From positions 39,741,437 through 39,805,436 of the forward strand of contig NW_024041150.1 in the NCBI RefSeq assembly GCF_014851395.1: 64,000 bases of DNA, read 5' to 3'. Below are positions 45,445 to 58,178 of this stretch, one piece after another. This DNA is from Micropterus salmoides (lineage: Eukaryota > Chordata > Actinopteri > Centrarchiformes > Centrarchidae). The notes under the pieces are model-generated. The model was given only the letters and a program-made list of their open reading frames with translations, made no database searches and was not told where the DNA came from. The position numbers and the translations under genes are program-made. The first letter of the stretch is position 1. Each line of letters begins with the position of its first letter.

Positions 45445-48400
45445 TTAAATAACGTATTTCCTCTTGCTTTCGCCTTCAGTCAGGTGTCTCTCCTGACAGT
45501 GACCTGTAAACACACAAGATATACAAAAACTGCATCTGTAAAAATATGATTGTGCATGCTTTATCTTAAACTCCAAAAACTATAACATCCTTCTCTACAA
45601 AAACGTAGTACAAAAAGAAACTAGAATCTAGTATTACCAAAGACTTGCTTAATTGATTGAATAATAAAAGTAAATGTGAACTTTTATGAAACCAAATTAA
45701 ATTAGATGTCAGTCACATGAAAGGTCATTTTATCTTTAAATAGTGCTGGATTCTAAAAAAAACGATAAAAACAAAACAAGTTCAAATAAATGCAACAAAG
45801 AGCATCTTACTTTTGGTTCCAAAATAAGAGTCACATAAACTTTATGGCATTTATTTGACGGTGTTAGCTTTTCATACTAGATTTAATTTGTTTGTTTGGT
45901 GAGTCTTACCTAAGCTCAAAGTATGGTAAACAGGTGAAGTCAAGGATTCATCCTTATCTGATAGAGACAGAGAGTGTAAGTTACTGAAAGACAGACAGTA
46001 CATTATCTCGTTTCTGTTGGAGTTAAATGTAGATGTTCATTGTGTATCATTAGTTTTTTTTCTCAATATATATTTTACAGAAGACAGGCAATTATCTATT
46101 TATATTTCAATAATTTGTTTAGGATTTAAGGATGGGAATCCTATGATTTAAGGATGGGCATCCAATGAATTTTCTTTTCTTATAGTCACAATCAAAGAGT
46201 GCTTTGGTCATTAGAATGAATCACATGTTTGATTTAAAGTTAAAATTTTGTAAGTATTGTAATTGTTATTGCTAATGTATATCCTATTCCAGATGTCCAC
46301 AATTTAGACCTGATACTTCTGTATGTTTGTGAGCACTCATACATATACATATACACTGTCATGTATCAAGGTTAGCTACTCGGCTCTGACACAGCTTCCT
46401 TGTCGACTGTAAATTCAGCCAACACAGGAGCTGCTACACGGTGAACTGAGGGACGCATCAAGCTATGCGTGTCTGTGGGTTTCTCAGGTGGCTTTTGTGC
46501 AAGATGCTAAAAAATAAGCTAAAATTATCTCCAGCACCTGAAGCACCTGAAGCAGACTCAGGCTAAATATATTTCACAAATGTCTGTTTAGTATTTCAGT
46601 GGTTTCCAACCCTTTCTGCTTGTGACACCACAATCATTTTCTAGTCGCAAACCACTGCTGCAAACATTAACCTGCAGGGTGACAAACGTGAAACGGAATA
46701 ATTGTTGGTCTAACATGTAGCATACTGACTTTGTCAGTGTATTACCTTTATCCTTCTTGGGTTTTGTGACAACAGTATATGTTGCCTGTTGTGGTTCAGC
46801 TGCACTGGTCTCTGCAGACAAAAATGTAAAAATGTAAAATAGGGTTAGTTTTTGTCGCTGTCAAGTTAATTACCTTTTGGCTTTTGGGGTTTTGTGGTGA
46901 CAGCATATGTGGTGTTTGAATACACTGCTTTTCATTATTGACAAAAATTAAGTTAGGATATAGTTTTTGGTAGCACAACATTAACACAAGTGTACCGAAT
47001 GACTGGTACAAGTGAGCGGGGGGTTGATTCCTCGTCAGGACAGGGTATCCAGTCGTACCCTTAGGCAAAGTCCTTAACGTTACTTGCCTACCTCAGCCAT
47101 GAGTGAAACTGCAAATATAAGAGTCATACTGACAAACTGGTGACGGCTAACCAACTAGACATTGTGTTGATCGATAAACAGCAGAAGAAGGCTGCAGTGA
47201 AGATGTAGCAATCCCAAGCAACACCAACATCAAGAAGAAGGAACACGAGAAGCTTGAAAAATGCCAAGGGCTGAAAGAGGAGCTGGAAAAAATAGAGTAA
47301 AGAGAGTAAATGCAACAGTGGTGCCAGTACTAATAAGAGCACTGGAGGCTGTGACCCCCAAACTGGGAGGGTGGCTCCAGCAGATTCCAGGTACAACATC
47401 TGAAATCTCTGTCCAGAAGAGTGAACATCTAGCAGAGAGACTGTACAGAACCATCAAACTCTCAGGCCTCTGGTAGAGGACTCAGCACAGTGTTGACCTT
47501 CCTGTGCAGACCATTGAAAAGTGAAGCTATCCAGACACCAAGGGCTCGTTCTCTAGCGTCCATATTTGACGACTTGGGAGTGAACACATGTTGACAGGGC
47601 ATATTTCCTCCATTGTCATTAAACACTGACACTGGATGTAAATTATGAGTTATGGAAATGTAATCCTCAGTAATCCCTGACTGTTTTCGCGGCTCAAATA
47701 GTCATCTTGGTAGATTAAACTCTGGCTAGTCCCTTCTCCCTCTGATCATTTCTAAAATTACAATATACCATGTTTGGTGTTACCTACCTGTTTGTGGAGG
47801 AGAGGCCTTGCAAATGAGGGTGGACAGGTTGAAGCACTTCCTTGAAAAAAGAAAATACCACAATAAAAAATGTTCTGGCACTAGCAACAATCTTAACACA
47901 TGCTGAGATTTTAATAAACTTGTTTACCAAACAGCCTACTTAAAACATGGTTTCAGTCACTTAAACAAGTATTTGTATGTTATGTACCTTTGTGCTTCAT
48001 GGAGCAAAGCCCCACTACCAAAAGTAGAAAAGTCACGAGTACAACAGGGACAACAATCCAAAGCAGGTTGAAGACATGAGGAGCGGGACCATTGGAAAAA
48101 TAAGTCTGTTCTTGGTTTGCTGGGAAAAAAAACACATTAAGCAGGTGACGTAACAATGTGACACGTGGGATCTAAATGCTGACACTGACGTGATAATTAG
48201 CACAAAACACAGCAGGACTGAGGCTGATGGGAATGTCATTAGTTTTGCCCTTAGTTGCCTCCTTCGGTCCAGATGCCATGGAGGTGGCAGATTAGAAAAT
48301 GTGTCTCACCTCTGACAGCCAGCCGGCTCTCTGGCGATTCTCCAGCTCCAGAGATGTTACACTTGTAGAGTCCTTCATCAGACTTGGAAACATTGTGGAT

Positions 48401-49536
48401 GGTCATCTCTCCTGTAGAGCTGTTCCGGATGAGGAGGCCATCTTTATAGAAATGAGCATCAAGGCTGGACATTTTCTTTTGTCTGCAACTCAGGGTCACA
48501 GCTTCTCCCTCTATCACAGGAAGCACGGGACTCTCCAGCATCACAGGCCCAGCTGTTCAACAATGGAAGTTCAGAAATATTTTATGTTCATTTTAATTTA
48601 ATTAATAAATACCATAAATAAAAAAAATACAAAGAAATACACAAACTAAAAAGACAGCTCAGTAGTGAAGAGTTGGGCTGTGCTGCAGGAATGGTTTCAG
48701 AGTTGTCTTTGAGTTTTCTTTTAAATGCATATTTTACTCTGAAGTTTGCTATATTTTATTGGGCTCCATAAAACATATTCTATCAATAAAATGATTTATA
48801 AAATTACATGTTTAAGGTGTTTTGGTAAGTAGATTGAACATACCTGTCACTATAATGCTGACGATGTTGCTTTTCTTTTCCTTAGCATCACACCAGTACT
48901 CTCCAGTGTCACTTGAAAAAACATTTGTAATGTTGCAGGATCCTGTTATCTCCCATTTATTGTTACATGTAATATTTCTTCCTTTGACTCTCCTAAACAC
49001 TCTCCATTCAGTCAGATTATTTAAAGAGCCCTCACAGTTTACAGAGACAGACTCATATTCAAAGAACTGCAGCCGGGATGGAATGATATGCGGAAAAGTT
49101 GCATCTGAGAAAGAAAAAAAGAGACCAAAATATGAAGTTGTTTCTTTTCCAAATTAAATATGTACCATTCTAATAAAAACATTTTACTACATAACAGAAT
49201 GTCTTGTGTATTGGTACAGAAAGTAACTTGTTTTTCAGACTTTAAAATTGCACATCCAGTCTTTTGGAAACACGGAAACAACTGACTTACCAGCTCTGAG
49301 AGAACAGCTGTACTGAACTTGTGCAGGCAACAACAGCAGCACATTTATCACTGGAGAGACAAGAGATCTACAGTTCAGACACTGATGCTTTTCATGCAGA
49401 TTAATGTGTGTTGGTAAAAAAAAAAAAACAACAACTCATGATCAGTGAAGAAAAACTAATGATATTGAATTTGTCAAAATTGTGCTCGACAGACTCAGTA
49501 CTCACACAGTCTGACGCAGAGAGCTGTGACCTCCAT
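45445..49536 (-). CDS. FCRL-B: two-Ig Fc-receptor-like protein with tyrosine-motif tail
   Basis: Exons in transcript order: 49506-49536 (ATG at 49534-49536), 49291-49350, Ig1 48844-49104, Ig2 48310-48552, transmembrane 47988-48119, tail 46746-46811, 45910-45957, and 45445-45503 with TAA. They sum to 900 nt, 299 residues, with every internal junction in phase 1. The leader is clearly hydrophobic (LLINVLLLLPA). Ig1 has LQFFEYESVSVNCEG and SSDTGEYWCDA. Ig2 has EAVTLSCRQKK and VSKSDEGLYKCNISGAG. The membrane segment (about VFNLLWIVVPVVLVTFLLLVV) has no charge. The tail holds ATYTVV and PVYHTL, close to but not strictly ITIMs (Ala and Pro at -2). This is the classical teleost FCRL two-domain layout and probably binds Ig or an MHC-like ligand. 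A LINE fragment and a spare ITIM-like exon lie in its introns. Confidence 0.85.
46874..46925 (-). pseudogene. Spare ITIM-like exon relic in FCRL-B intron
   Basis: A stretch with a good donor (gtaatt after AAAAG) reads NTTYAVTTKPQKPK in one frame. It resembles the used exon at 46746-46811 (QATYTVVTKPKKDK). No clear acceptor is present, so it looks like a duplicated exon that has decayed or is rarely used. Confidence 0.5.
47149..47476 (+). mobile_element. LINE ORF2 C-terminal fragment
   Basis: Plus-strand frames interrupted by stops give blocks I recognise from fish non-LTR retrotransposon C-termini: DKQQKKAAV, KKKEHEKLEKCQGLKEELE, VNATVVPVLIRALEAVTPKL and GGWLQQIPGTTSE. It lies antisense in an FCRL-B intron. 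It is a 5'-truncated dead fragment, and the family was not resolved. Confidence 0.65.
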
Positions 49537-50425
49537 GTCGTCCTGTTGCTGAATGTCTGAACACAAGACTGAATTGCAGCTGATACCACACAACGCAGGT
49601 GAACGCTTCCTCTTTCTGTACAGCTTATTTGTGGTGACTGAGACAATAGCTGTTAGTGTCTCTGTGAGACAGAGCTGCTCTCATAAAAATAATAACAGGC
49701 AAACTTTAATAAAGGGCACAAGAAAACCATTTTATTTCTTATTTTAGTTACTTACTTACAACGCTAACAATAGGTATGTAGGCTTTGTACATGTTTTACT
49801 TTTGTTTTAATGTATAAAAAACATAGCCAGTTTGTAGCATAAAGGCCAATTGGCTATCATAGTAGGTCTTCTCTCACAGATCTTTTGTATTGGTGGCTTT
49901 ATTAGTGGCAGATGGATACAAAGAGTAAATAATTATATATTTGAAAACAGTGCTGTACTGAGATGGTTAAGATGTATGTAACAGTTAATCATCAAGTCCT
50001 TTGAAAATGTCAGTTAGACTCACTCAACATGTGGCTTCCCTGTAAGAGGAAGAACTGCACAGATAAATTATCCAATGTGAAATTAAAGAGGAACAGGGGA
50101 GAGGATCACTGACTTTTCAGTCCAAAACTGAAAGTGTGGTTTTTCTGTCAAACAAACATGAACATAGACAAAAAATGTATCACTGACAAGCAAAGGAAAG
50201 CGGAGGTGGGGCAATTGTTTGGTGTAACATTAATACACAACAACAGTGAACATGCACTATGAAGTACCAAAGCTAATTTATTTACTTTCATAATTGCAAA
50301 TATAATAAACAAATAAGTACAAAATGAAAAAAAACATCACATTTTATTTAAATAAATTGATACATTATAAGAGGTTGATCTGTACCAACTGCACAATAAA
50401 CCTTTATTTATTTAAATTCTCTCAT
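49537..50425. other. FCRL-B upstream and duplicated BTNL-2 5' flank
   Basis: From about 49760 (ggtatgtaggctttgtacatg) the sequence matches the BTNL-2 upstream region from about 20670. It is colinear with interruptions down to the leader relic at 50426. Confidence 0.55.
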
Positions 50426-50521
50426 TGATTCACCTGAAGGAACAATCCTTTGCTAAGTGACCTCAGCGCTTTGGTTTTGCTTCACACTGTTGTCTTACTT
50501 CTGCAAACACACTTCTGTGGA
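50426..50521 (+). pseudogene. Orphan BTNL leader-exon relic
   Basis: Strong match to the BTNL-2 leader exon 21299-21395 and its gtaagtta donor. The ATG has become TTG, and one inserted base near 50434 shifts the frame before the hydrophobic core (LHTVVLLLQTHFC in the shifted frame). No V or C exon follows within the window, so this is the stump of a lost BTNL gene. Confidence 0.8.
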
Positions 50522-50525
50522 GGTA

Positions 50526-52329
50526 AGTTAATCACAGGCATAATGTACTTTTATTATTATAACATTTATTTAACCAGGAGAGTCCCATTGATATTAAGCA
50601 TATCTTTTTCACGGGGGACTTGGCCAAGGCAGGCGGCAGCATAAATAAAAATAGGTACAGATGAAAACACAGATGGAGACAAGCGTAGTGAGCTCACATT
50701 TCAAAAGAGCAATTTTGAGTCAGCTTTACAATGAAACATTTACATATTAAGGAATCTGTCTCTATTTATTTCATTTTGGATTTAAAATATTTTAACAAGA
50801 TTAATATATTGAATTTAAATTCCTTTTGCAACATGGTCCATGCTGAGAGTGCATAATACACAGATGTCCAACGAAGGTTAAAATCAAGGGCAACTGGACT
50901 TGGTTGAAGATACTGGAAGACGTTTCGTCCCTCATCACAGATGCCCTTTTCCCAGTTTCTGCACCGGTATTTGGGACAGAAAGTATGATGCAGCCCCGGT
51001 GAGAGTGCACGCTCCAAACATGACACCATACTTTAGTCAACTGAGAATAAATTAAAACTGTCACAAGGCAGCCACAGTCCCTTAAGCCTGTAGACTGACT
51101 TATATAGTCTTGATTTGATTGTGTCCAGTGGTCATATACATTTTAAATTGTTGCATGTAAAATGGAATTTTTCAACAACCAAAATTTGGCTTATGAAAAT
51201 GCTGTTTGGCTAGTAACTTTATAAAACCACTAGCCACAGTGGCTGGTGAGCAAAAAAGTTAATGTCAAGCCCTGGTGACATGGCAGATCCCATGTGCCTT
51301 TGCGGCTGATCTGATTGACTTGCTCTTCTTTGTGACCTCTTCAGATGCTTCTTTTTAAAAACAGGCAGACACATCTCTGTTAGTCTTTATTTTCCACTGC
51401 CTGGGGAAGTTATGGATGGTTGTAAGACGAAGAAGTGTCCGCCATTGTTTAGCTTGTTGCATTAGCATAGTGGTTTGAAATTAGCAAGGGGAAAATGTGT
51501 CACATGTTGCTTAAGAAACCACATTTTAAAAGTCATACAATTTTATCAGCACTAGTATAGATACTAAACAAAAAATAGTCTTGGTCAAAAACCACAAACT
51601 CTGTTTATAGAGGTATAGCAATGCTGTGGTTAACATGTACAGGCTTTGCAATGGTTAAATGTAGACACAGACAGGTGGTTTCATATTTATGTCCACATTC
51701 AAGCTTGAATAAAAACTACCCTTTAACAGAGCATGTGGTTTAAAAACACCAGATGTCGTTATTTGTCTTCCAAGAACTGTCGTGTGTGCATGACAGAGCT
51801 GCATAAAGACCTGCTTGAGCAAAATATAAAATAGCTTCATCTATGAAAATAACTGTTTACTGATGATGATAATAGCAATCAGTGGGAGGAAAAGCTGCGG
51901 CCACCACATCACGCCATATAGAGGACAAAACATCAGCTTTTTTTTTTGTTCATGTTTAAAGTACTGAGACCGTTGTTTATCATATGAATGGAAATACGTA
52001 TCAATACATGGGATAGTACATATTTTGAAATGAAATACAAAAATACAAGTATATAAACACTACACAATTTAAAAAACATAACACAGGCAAAGAGAATACA
52101 ATCATGGAGGTTTTACGGTTCTAGGTTGTAATATTGATGTTTTATCAACTCATTGTTAATTCACCACCAACTGTTATCTTTCGTCAACCTGTTCATCATT
52201 GGTGGCTTAAAGAACAGAAATTAGCTTTAGCTATAGTTGGTGCAATAAATGTAATGTCCTGTTAAATGAACAATAAAAAAATACAATAAAAATAATTCAG
52301 GCTGCGTGATGAGTCTGAACCTTTTTTCT
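50526..52329. other. Intergenic DNA with dispersed-repeat fragments
   Basis: About 50880-50950 on the minus strand contains 'gacgaaacgtcttcca', a motif found at the ends of a common fish repeat (possibly Penelope-like; low confidence). Nothing coding was recognised. Confidence 0.4.
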
Positions 52330-52960
52330 TGCTATAAAACCATCCGTCGATTTCTTGTTTCAATTCAGTGACGTTTTGGAAACACACATGAATTGAGGAG
52401 ACAAAAGGGAAAAAAGATTTCACATGGCTTACAATCAAGAATGTAAAGATATTTACATGTACATCCCACCTCCAGTTCAAAACTAGAAAATCTCATAGAT
52501 CTCCAATCCTAGCTGGCAGGACAAGCCAGAGCTCACGTTTCTCACTGAACAAGAGAAAGTAGGAGTGGTAGCTCAACAAGAGGGAATGAAAGAGAAGAGG
52601 AGGCATTACAGCCGTTCATTTGTTAAGATGTGTTAAGTGTTTATTATAAAAAATTGGTTAAGACTACACTTCATCACTTCAAGCTACACGTTTTATATCA
52701 TTTTTTCCAAAAATTTGACACTTTATTTTGGTTTACTTAAATTTAGAATTTAATATTAGAGTAGTTATTTATTATCCCTCCAGTTAGATGTGAAATATTA
52801 TTTGATTTGACAGTCCGTTCTTCACCAAAATCATATGTTGATACAACTATACGTTATGGTACTGAATGATAATGCAAGTTAGTCGTTTTGATGTTCCAGA
52901 CCTTTGATTTGGGAAATTTTCTCTAACTGGACCGCTTTGAATTATAATTGAATACCCCTG
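52330..52960. mobile_element. Partial hAT element, inverted copy of 13147-13979
   Basis: It ends at 52960 with TACCCCTG, the complement of the CAGGGGTA terminus. It can be aligned in reverse to the first half to two thirds of the 13147 element. The other end is diverged or missing, and I see no clear 8-bp duplication. Confidence 0.65.
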
Positions 52961-53643
52961 ATCTAAGCAGTTACCTCCAATGAACATGATTGACTGAGTC
53001 AGTATTGAAAAAATAAATGGTTAGCAGTTGCCACAGAATTTTCCCCCCAACTTTTGCCTTCCATAGACAAAATTAAGTCAAATATATCAACAAGGCAATG
53101 AGATAATGTTACTGGGTTGAAAGAAATGTCTTAATTCTTCTCCAGGGGAGTAAGTAGAAAACATTGTTATTGCTGAATGAGACTGAGCTTTTTAAACAAG
53201 TCATCATTTTAGCCTTTTTGAGCTACTGAGCTACTCGTTTCTTTATAAAACATAATCATTTTGTTGTTTCTACAAAGCTTCTTGAAGGCCCCTGAAATAG
53301 TTTTTTCTGTGTGTTACTTTCTTGTGCGGTTTGTGTCTGAGGCTTTAAAATTATCAACTGCATCTGTATCAAAATATAACCCAGAATAAGACATAATGGC
53401 ACAACTCAAAGCAGGCCTTTTGAAAATAGATCTTACGTCTGTCGACCAGCTCTGTGGTTTTCAATCTTTTCTATCTGTCTGCTATTTAGTGACAACAGCC
53501 AACTGTGAAGTATCAGAAGCAATTAACTTTTACTTTTTAAGCCATTTTATCTGATGAAAGACATAAGTAATTTGTGTATGTTAAAATCAAGACACACCAT
53601 GTACGTAAAAGTAACAGTATACTTTGTGTCCCTCACTGTCTCC
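52961..53643. other. 3' flank of FCRL-C, nothing recognised
   Basis: AT-rich sequence after the FCRL-C stop. No cytoplasmic exon with a tyrosine motif was found here, supporting a short tail for FCRL-C. Confidence 0.45.
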
Positions 53644-54512
53644 TTATCTAAGAAGGCCTTGTGTTATTTTTGTGAGTTTCCCACGGTGAAGTACTCCCAG
53701 CAGCAGCAGCAGCAGAGCCACCATCACAATGGTGAAAACAGTCCTTAAGACGACGAGGACAACAGAGTTGCCTGAGCAGCGACAAGCCTCTCTGCGAGGT
53801 GCTGTAAAGTCAACAGAAAGCATCTGATGTAACAAAGTTCCAACATTATCCATGTTTATCAAAGAGAAGTTCATTTTTAATAGTAATTTGTCCTTTGCAA
53901 ATTCAAAACAACTGGCACAACTGATAATGTTTAATTAAGTAATGCAGTGAAACTATCAAAACATACACATTTAACATTTAGTTTTTGAATTTTGTGGTTA
54001 ATAAAATAAATCAATAATGCTTAGAGCATGATAAAGTTGAATAAACTCAGCACTTTGAATGGTTCAATTATTCTCACTATATTTACCAAGCTGGAACTGA
54101 ATTACAGTGAGATGAAATTGCTTATTTTAACTCGGCTTTACGTAAAGCATCACACAGGGCTTTTATATTGACAATTTTGGGTCTCACCTCTGACAGCCAG
54201 CCAACTCTCTGGTGACTCTCCAGCTCCAGAAATGTTACACTTGTAGAGTCCTTCATCAGACTTAGAAACATTGAGGATCGTCATCTTCCCAGAATAGCTA
54301 GTCCAGATTTGGTGGCCATTTTTATAGAAATCCGCTATGAGGTTCACGGGAGCCTTCTTCTTTCTACACTGCACAGTTACACCGTCCCCCTCCATCACAG
54401 GAAGGATGGGACTCTCCAGGATCACAGAACCAGCTGAAATACATTCTTAAATTACAACATGTTTGCCTGATTTAAACACACTATGTACATACATAGTGTA
54501 CATTTATTAACC

Positions 54513-54551
<39 letters not shown>

Positions 54552-55887
54552 ACTATTGTCACAGTAAACCTACCAGTGACAGTGATGTTGACTGTGTTGC
54601 TTCTCTCTCCTCCTCCAGCTTCACACCAGTATTTCCCACTGTCAGACGCAAATGCATTGTCAATGATGCAGATCAATGCTGAGGTCACCGTGCTGTTTGA
54701 ACATGTTGGGATGAACCCCCCCATGTTCCTCACCCCTCTCCATTTAGCTGAGCCATCAAACCCCTCACAAGAAAAAGTGATGGTCTCATACTCAAAGAAC
54801 TGCAGTCTGGTTGGAACAATACGAAGAAAAGCTGCATCTGAAACAGCGAACAATGACTAATTTACTATCATCATTTAAATATACACATTTAAAGAAATAA
54901 TGTCAAAAGTATCAGGTACTTTCTGCTGTAAGACATTATTTACAGATAGCATAAGGGTTTTTAAGATTGATGATTTATTTAAGTAGAATATAGAGCAATT
55001 CTTTTTTAGGTTGAACATAAGTTTATCATTTTGGTCAGGATTCTTTTTCTCAGCTTTATTGGTATGCATTTTCCAAAATATTTTCTAGGATATTTCCTGA
55101 ACAGAACTATGTAATATGGTCCATATTATGGGGGGAATAGTAATTTTCTTGAAATAACCGCTCCTTTAAAACCTAAGTAAGAATTAGCTTATTATTAATG
55201 GATTTTTGGGAAAATGTCTCTCCATATATATGTATATATATATGATTTCTATACATATAAATGAGTTTGACTGTAATATTACTTCACATAAAACCCAAAA
55301 GTATTGGTAGAATTTGACTCAAACAGCAAAGCTCATGGTACTCTGAGAATGCTGTAATACAAGGCAATGTCAAGCAAACCATAGCAATTTATCTTGCTCC
55401 TCACAAAAAGCAAAACATACTTATTTTGCTTTAAAAAATCAGGTTATTGTAATATTATATAGTTGTTTGTGTGTTTAGCATTCAGAAATTGAGATTAGAC
55501 GAGTTTAGGTCAACCTGTCTTTGGAATGATAATAGTAAATTATCTATTAACTTTTTCTTACTTACCGCCTTTCTGAGCGTAACTGTGGTGAACGTGTTCA
55601 GCCATCAGCAACAACACCTTCAACACTGAAGAGACAGAGAGCTGTACATCAGACACTAGTGTCAGACAATATTATACATTTATTTAGAATATAGTAACAA
55701 ATATAAATATGCTGAAGAAATTAAGAAGTTCTTGGATCCTGATAGAAGTTATAAAATTTCTTAACTTCGTTTTCACATTGATTTGATAAATTGTACAGTA
55801 TGTTAAGTGTCTCTGATATATATGAACAATAAACTGACAGAAGGCCTACTCACACAGTCTGGTGCAGAGAGCTTTAACCTCCATCAT
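53644..55887 (-). CDS. FCRL-C: two-Ig activating-type Fc-receptor-like protein
   Basis: Exons in transcript order: 55854-55887 (ATG at 55885-55887, a second ATG next to it), 55566-55625, Ig1 54574-54837, Ig2 54188-54433, and transmembrane plus stop 53644-53801. They total 762 nt, 253 residues. The leader core is LLKVLLLMA. Ig1 has LQFFEYETITFSCEG and DSGKYWCEA. Ig2 has DGVTVQCRKKK and VSKSDEGLYKCNISGAG, very close to FCRL-B. The membrane segment SVVLVVLRTVFTIVMVALLL has an Arg inside its hydrophobic run. About 15 residues follow (HRGKLTKITQGLLR, stop) with no tyrosine motif. In Fc receptors and related families, such a basic residue pairs with an acidic residue of FcR-gamma or DAP12-type adaptors, so an activating role is inferred. 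Six consecutive CTG codons encode part of the membrane segment. Confidence 0.85.
54519..54548. repeat. (TA)n microsatellite
   Basis: A run of about 14 TA units in the FCRL-C intron between the two Ig exons. Confidence 0.9.
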
Positions 55888-56929
55888 GTTCTGCTACTGA
55901 CTGTCTACTGACTGGCTACAGATAGATATAATGTAGGTCACAACCTCTTCCTGTGTCGTTCGGTTTGAGTTAAACAAACCTTTCTTTCAGATGCAGAGCT
56001 GATCTGGAGACAAAAATAATCTCTTTGATGGTAAAGCTCGACCTCAGGCAAAAGAATAAGCGTTTTTCAAAGGCCAAGTTAAGTTACAGGAAAACTGGCA
56101 TAGGAGGATTTGTCAGCCATCCATCATGATAAATCAAATTTAAATCAGATAAACAGATAAACACACATAAACACACATGTACACAGAGAGAATAATTGCA
56201 GATTAGAACCAGGACAGAAGGCACTCAAAATAAAAACATTCAAAAACATTCAAAATTCTGTTCTTGGATCAAGATCTGAATCAAAATACAGTGATAGGCA
56301 GATTACAAGATTTGTTCAAGACTCATGCAGATTGGCTGAAAGCCAGTAAACATAAAGAAGACTGTCTTACCAAGAAGAAGAATAAGAGAATCATTTGATT
56401 CAGCAAGTGCCCCAAAAAACATCTGTTTCTGTTCAAATTACAACTCTCTCTAAGGGCCTTACCAATAATGCCAATTGGTAAGGCCAATAATGAGTGAAAG
56501 AGGAAGTCAGGTGATGTTGTCAGAGCCATGTAGGCAGGAGGTCAGGGTGGATGGACAGGTCAACAAAACATCACAAATCTTGTTGTTATATTAAAATTGT
56601 ATAAAACATGGACATAGTCTCCGCTACGTCACCCATAGGTTTCTGAAGAGCCATTGTAAAGATTAATGTGGGTGACTTCCGGTGGCTTCGGCTGGAAAGT
56701 TGGGCATTTTAACATTGACTCGCTTTTGGAGCCAGTCTCTATAGGTCATTCGAAGCAGCCGCTTGACCAAAACATGTCATGTCAACGCATCTTAAGGTTT
56801 TCATGTTTCATTTCACACTGTTCAGACTGTACTGACTTCCGTAGTATTATGCAGAAACGGCGTGTTGTTTCACGCTGTTCAAACAACACAAAGGAGGTTA
56901 CCCTACCTGCTAGGTTTAGGTTACCGGTC
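55888..56929. other. FCRL-C upstream flank
   Basis: The FCRL-C promoter should lie just above 55888. About 56600-56720 ('ctccgctacgtcaccc', 'gtgacttccggtggcttcgg') looks like a dispersed repeat rather than unique DNA. No gene was recognised. Confidence 0.4.
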
Positions 56930-57592
56930 GACATGCATATTTATGTAGTGATCGTTAAGGTTAGCAGTAAAGTACATCCGAGGGGGAATGTCAATGCTAT
57001 CAAGCTCAGTTGAAGAGTGTGCCCGGTGCATCCCAGATGTTCTGGAAACGTTGCACATAGCTCCATGGCTAAGTTCATATTACTGGCATCATCATGGACT
57101 GTGCAAAACTGTGCAAGACTCTGGCCTTCATGTCCCATGTGTCGGTGATGTAGTGAGGAGTTACCGAAATGTACAGCTCGATGTAAGCCTTCTCATTGCA
57201 CTGCAGCTGAAGGTCTAATATCTCTGACTGTGAAATAGTATTTTCTCTATTACTGCATTTGGTAAAGTCACTAATTGACTGCTGTTGAGAAGATTTGAAT
57301 CGTTCCTCGGCTAGCATTAGCGGATGCCTTTTCAGATGTGTGTGCATGACACTGCATATTTTGCAGTGACAGTGACAGTAGTACCTGTTTCATTTTTAGT
57401 TACGTATTTCCACACACTATGCACTGCTGCTGGTTTTCTGCAGTGACCCACCAGACTTCTCACCTGCAGTTGAGGCGTCCATGTTGTTCTAATCACATGA
57501 TCAGAGACTATTTGCTGTCAAGCTTAAAGCATTCATCACAGCACAATAAAGTTGACTGGTCAACTAGTCGACTAGTCTATGCAACCCCTACT
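56930..57592 (-). mobile_element. hAT (ZBED-type) transposase relic
   Basis: On the minus strand, broken frames give a BED-finger-like CHCKICSVMHTHLKRHP, then SISDFTK, YISVTPHYITDTWDMKA and HDDASNMNLA...HLGCTGHTLQLS. These blocks run in the order seen in ZBED-type hAT transposases. Just upstream, 57548-57592 holds 'gactggtcaactagtcgac', reminiscent of terminal sequences of fish hAT repeats. Frame breaks make it inactive. Confidence 0.7.
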
Positions 57593-58178
57593 TCATAATT
57601 AACTCTAGCAACAAATGTACTCCACATTTATTTGGAAACCTAGTGCCCAATCGTCCAAGATAGATGTCATTTGTAGGAATGCTGGGCTACCAGGCTTCGC
57701 CGTGAATCACAATCTGTCAATCCCACACACCTCTCTTTTCAAAAAAAGATACATTTTGGGATCTTGGGTTGAGGTCTTTTATCTCCCATCAGTCACACAG
57801 ATTTTTGGAGAGAATTGTCTTTACTCACCCTTTTGTATCCTGCTTCCCATTGCCAGTCTGGTAAGTCTATGGGCAAAGTGCGTGCAAAGACTTTACGAAA
57901 AAAAGAAGAATACAAAAAGCCACCCTTACTGTGTGCTGGGTAAAGGTTAAATGAAAGGTTAAAATTAGTAATGGACATCAGTGATGGTTAACCCCCTCCC
58001 CTTAAGTGGGTGTTGATAATTCAAGCTGACAAACCACTGCTGCATGTTGAAGCCACAGTAAGTGTGGCCCCAGCTTTTTCATCAAGATCAGAAATAACTG
58101 AACAGGAAGAGGAAGCTTTCATCGTCAACACACTTTTAGCTTTAGTTCATTCTGATGCTCAGTCAGCAACAAAACAGC

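Noticed and set aside
47230..47457. Minus-strand frames over the LINE fragment
   Set aside because: The recognisable non-LTR protein blocks are on the plus strand.
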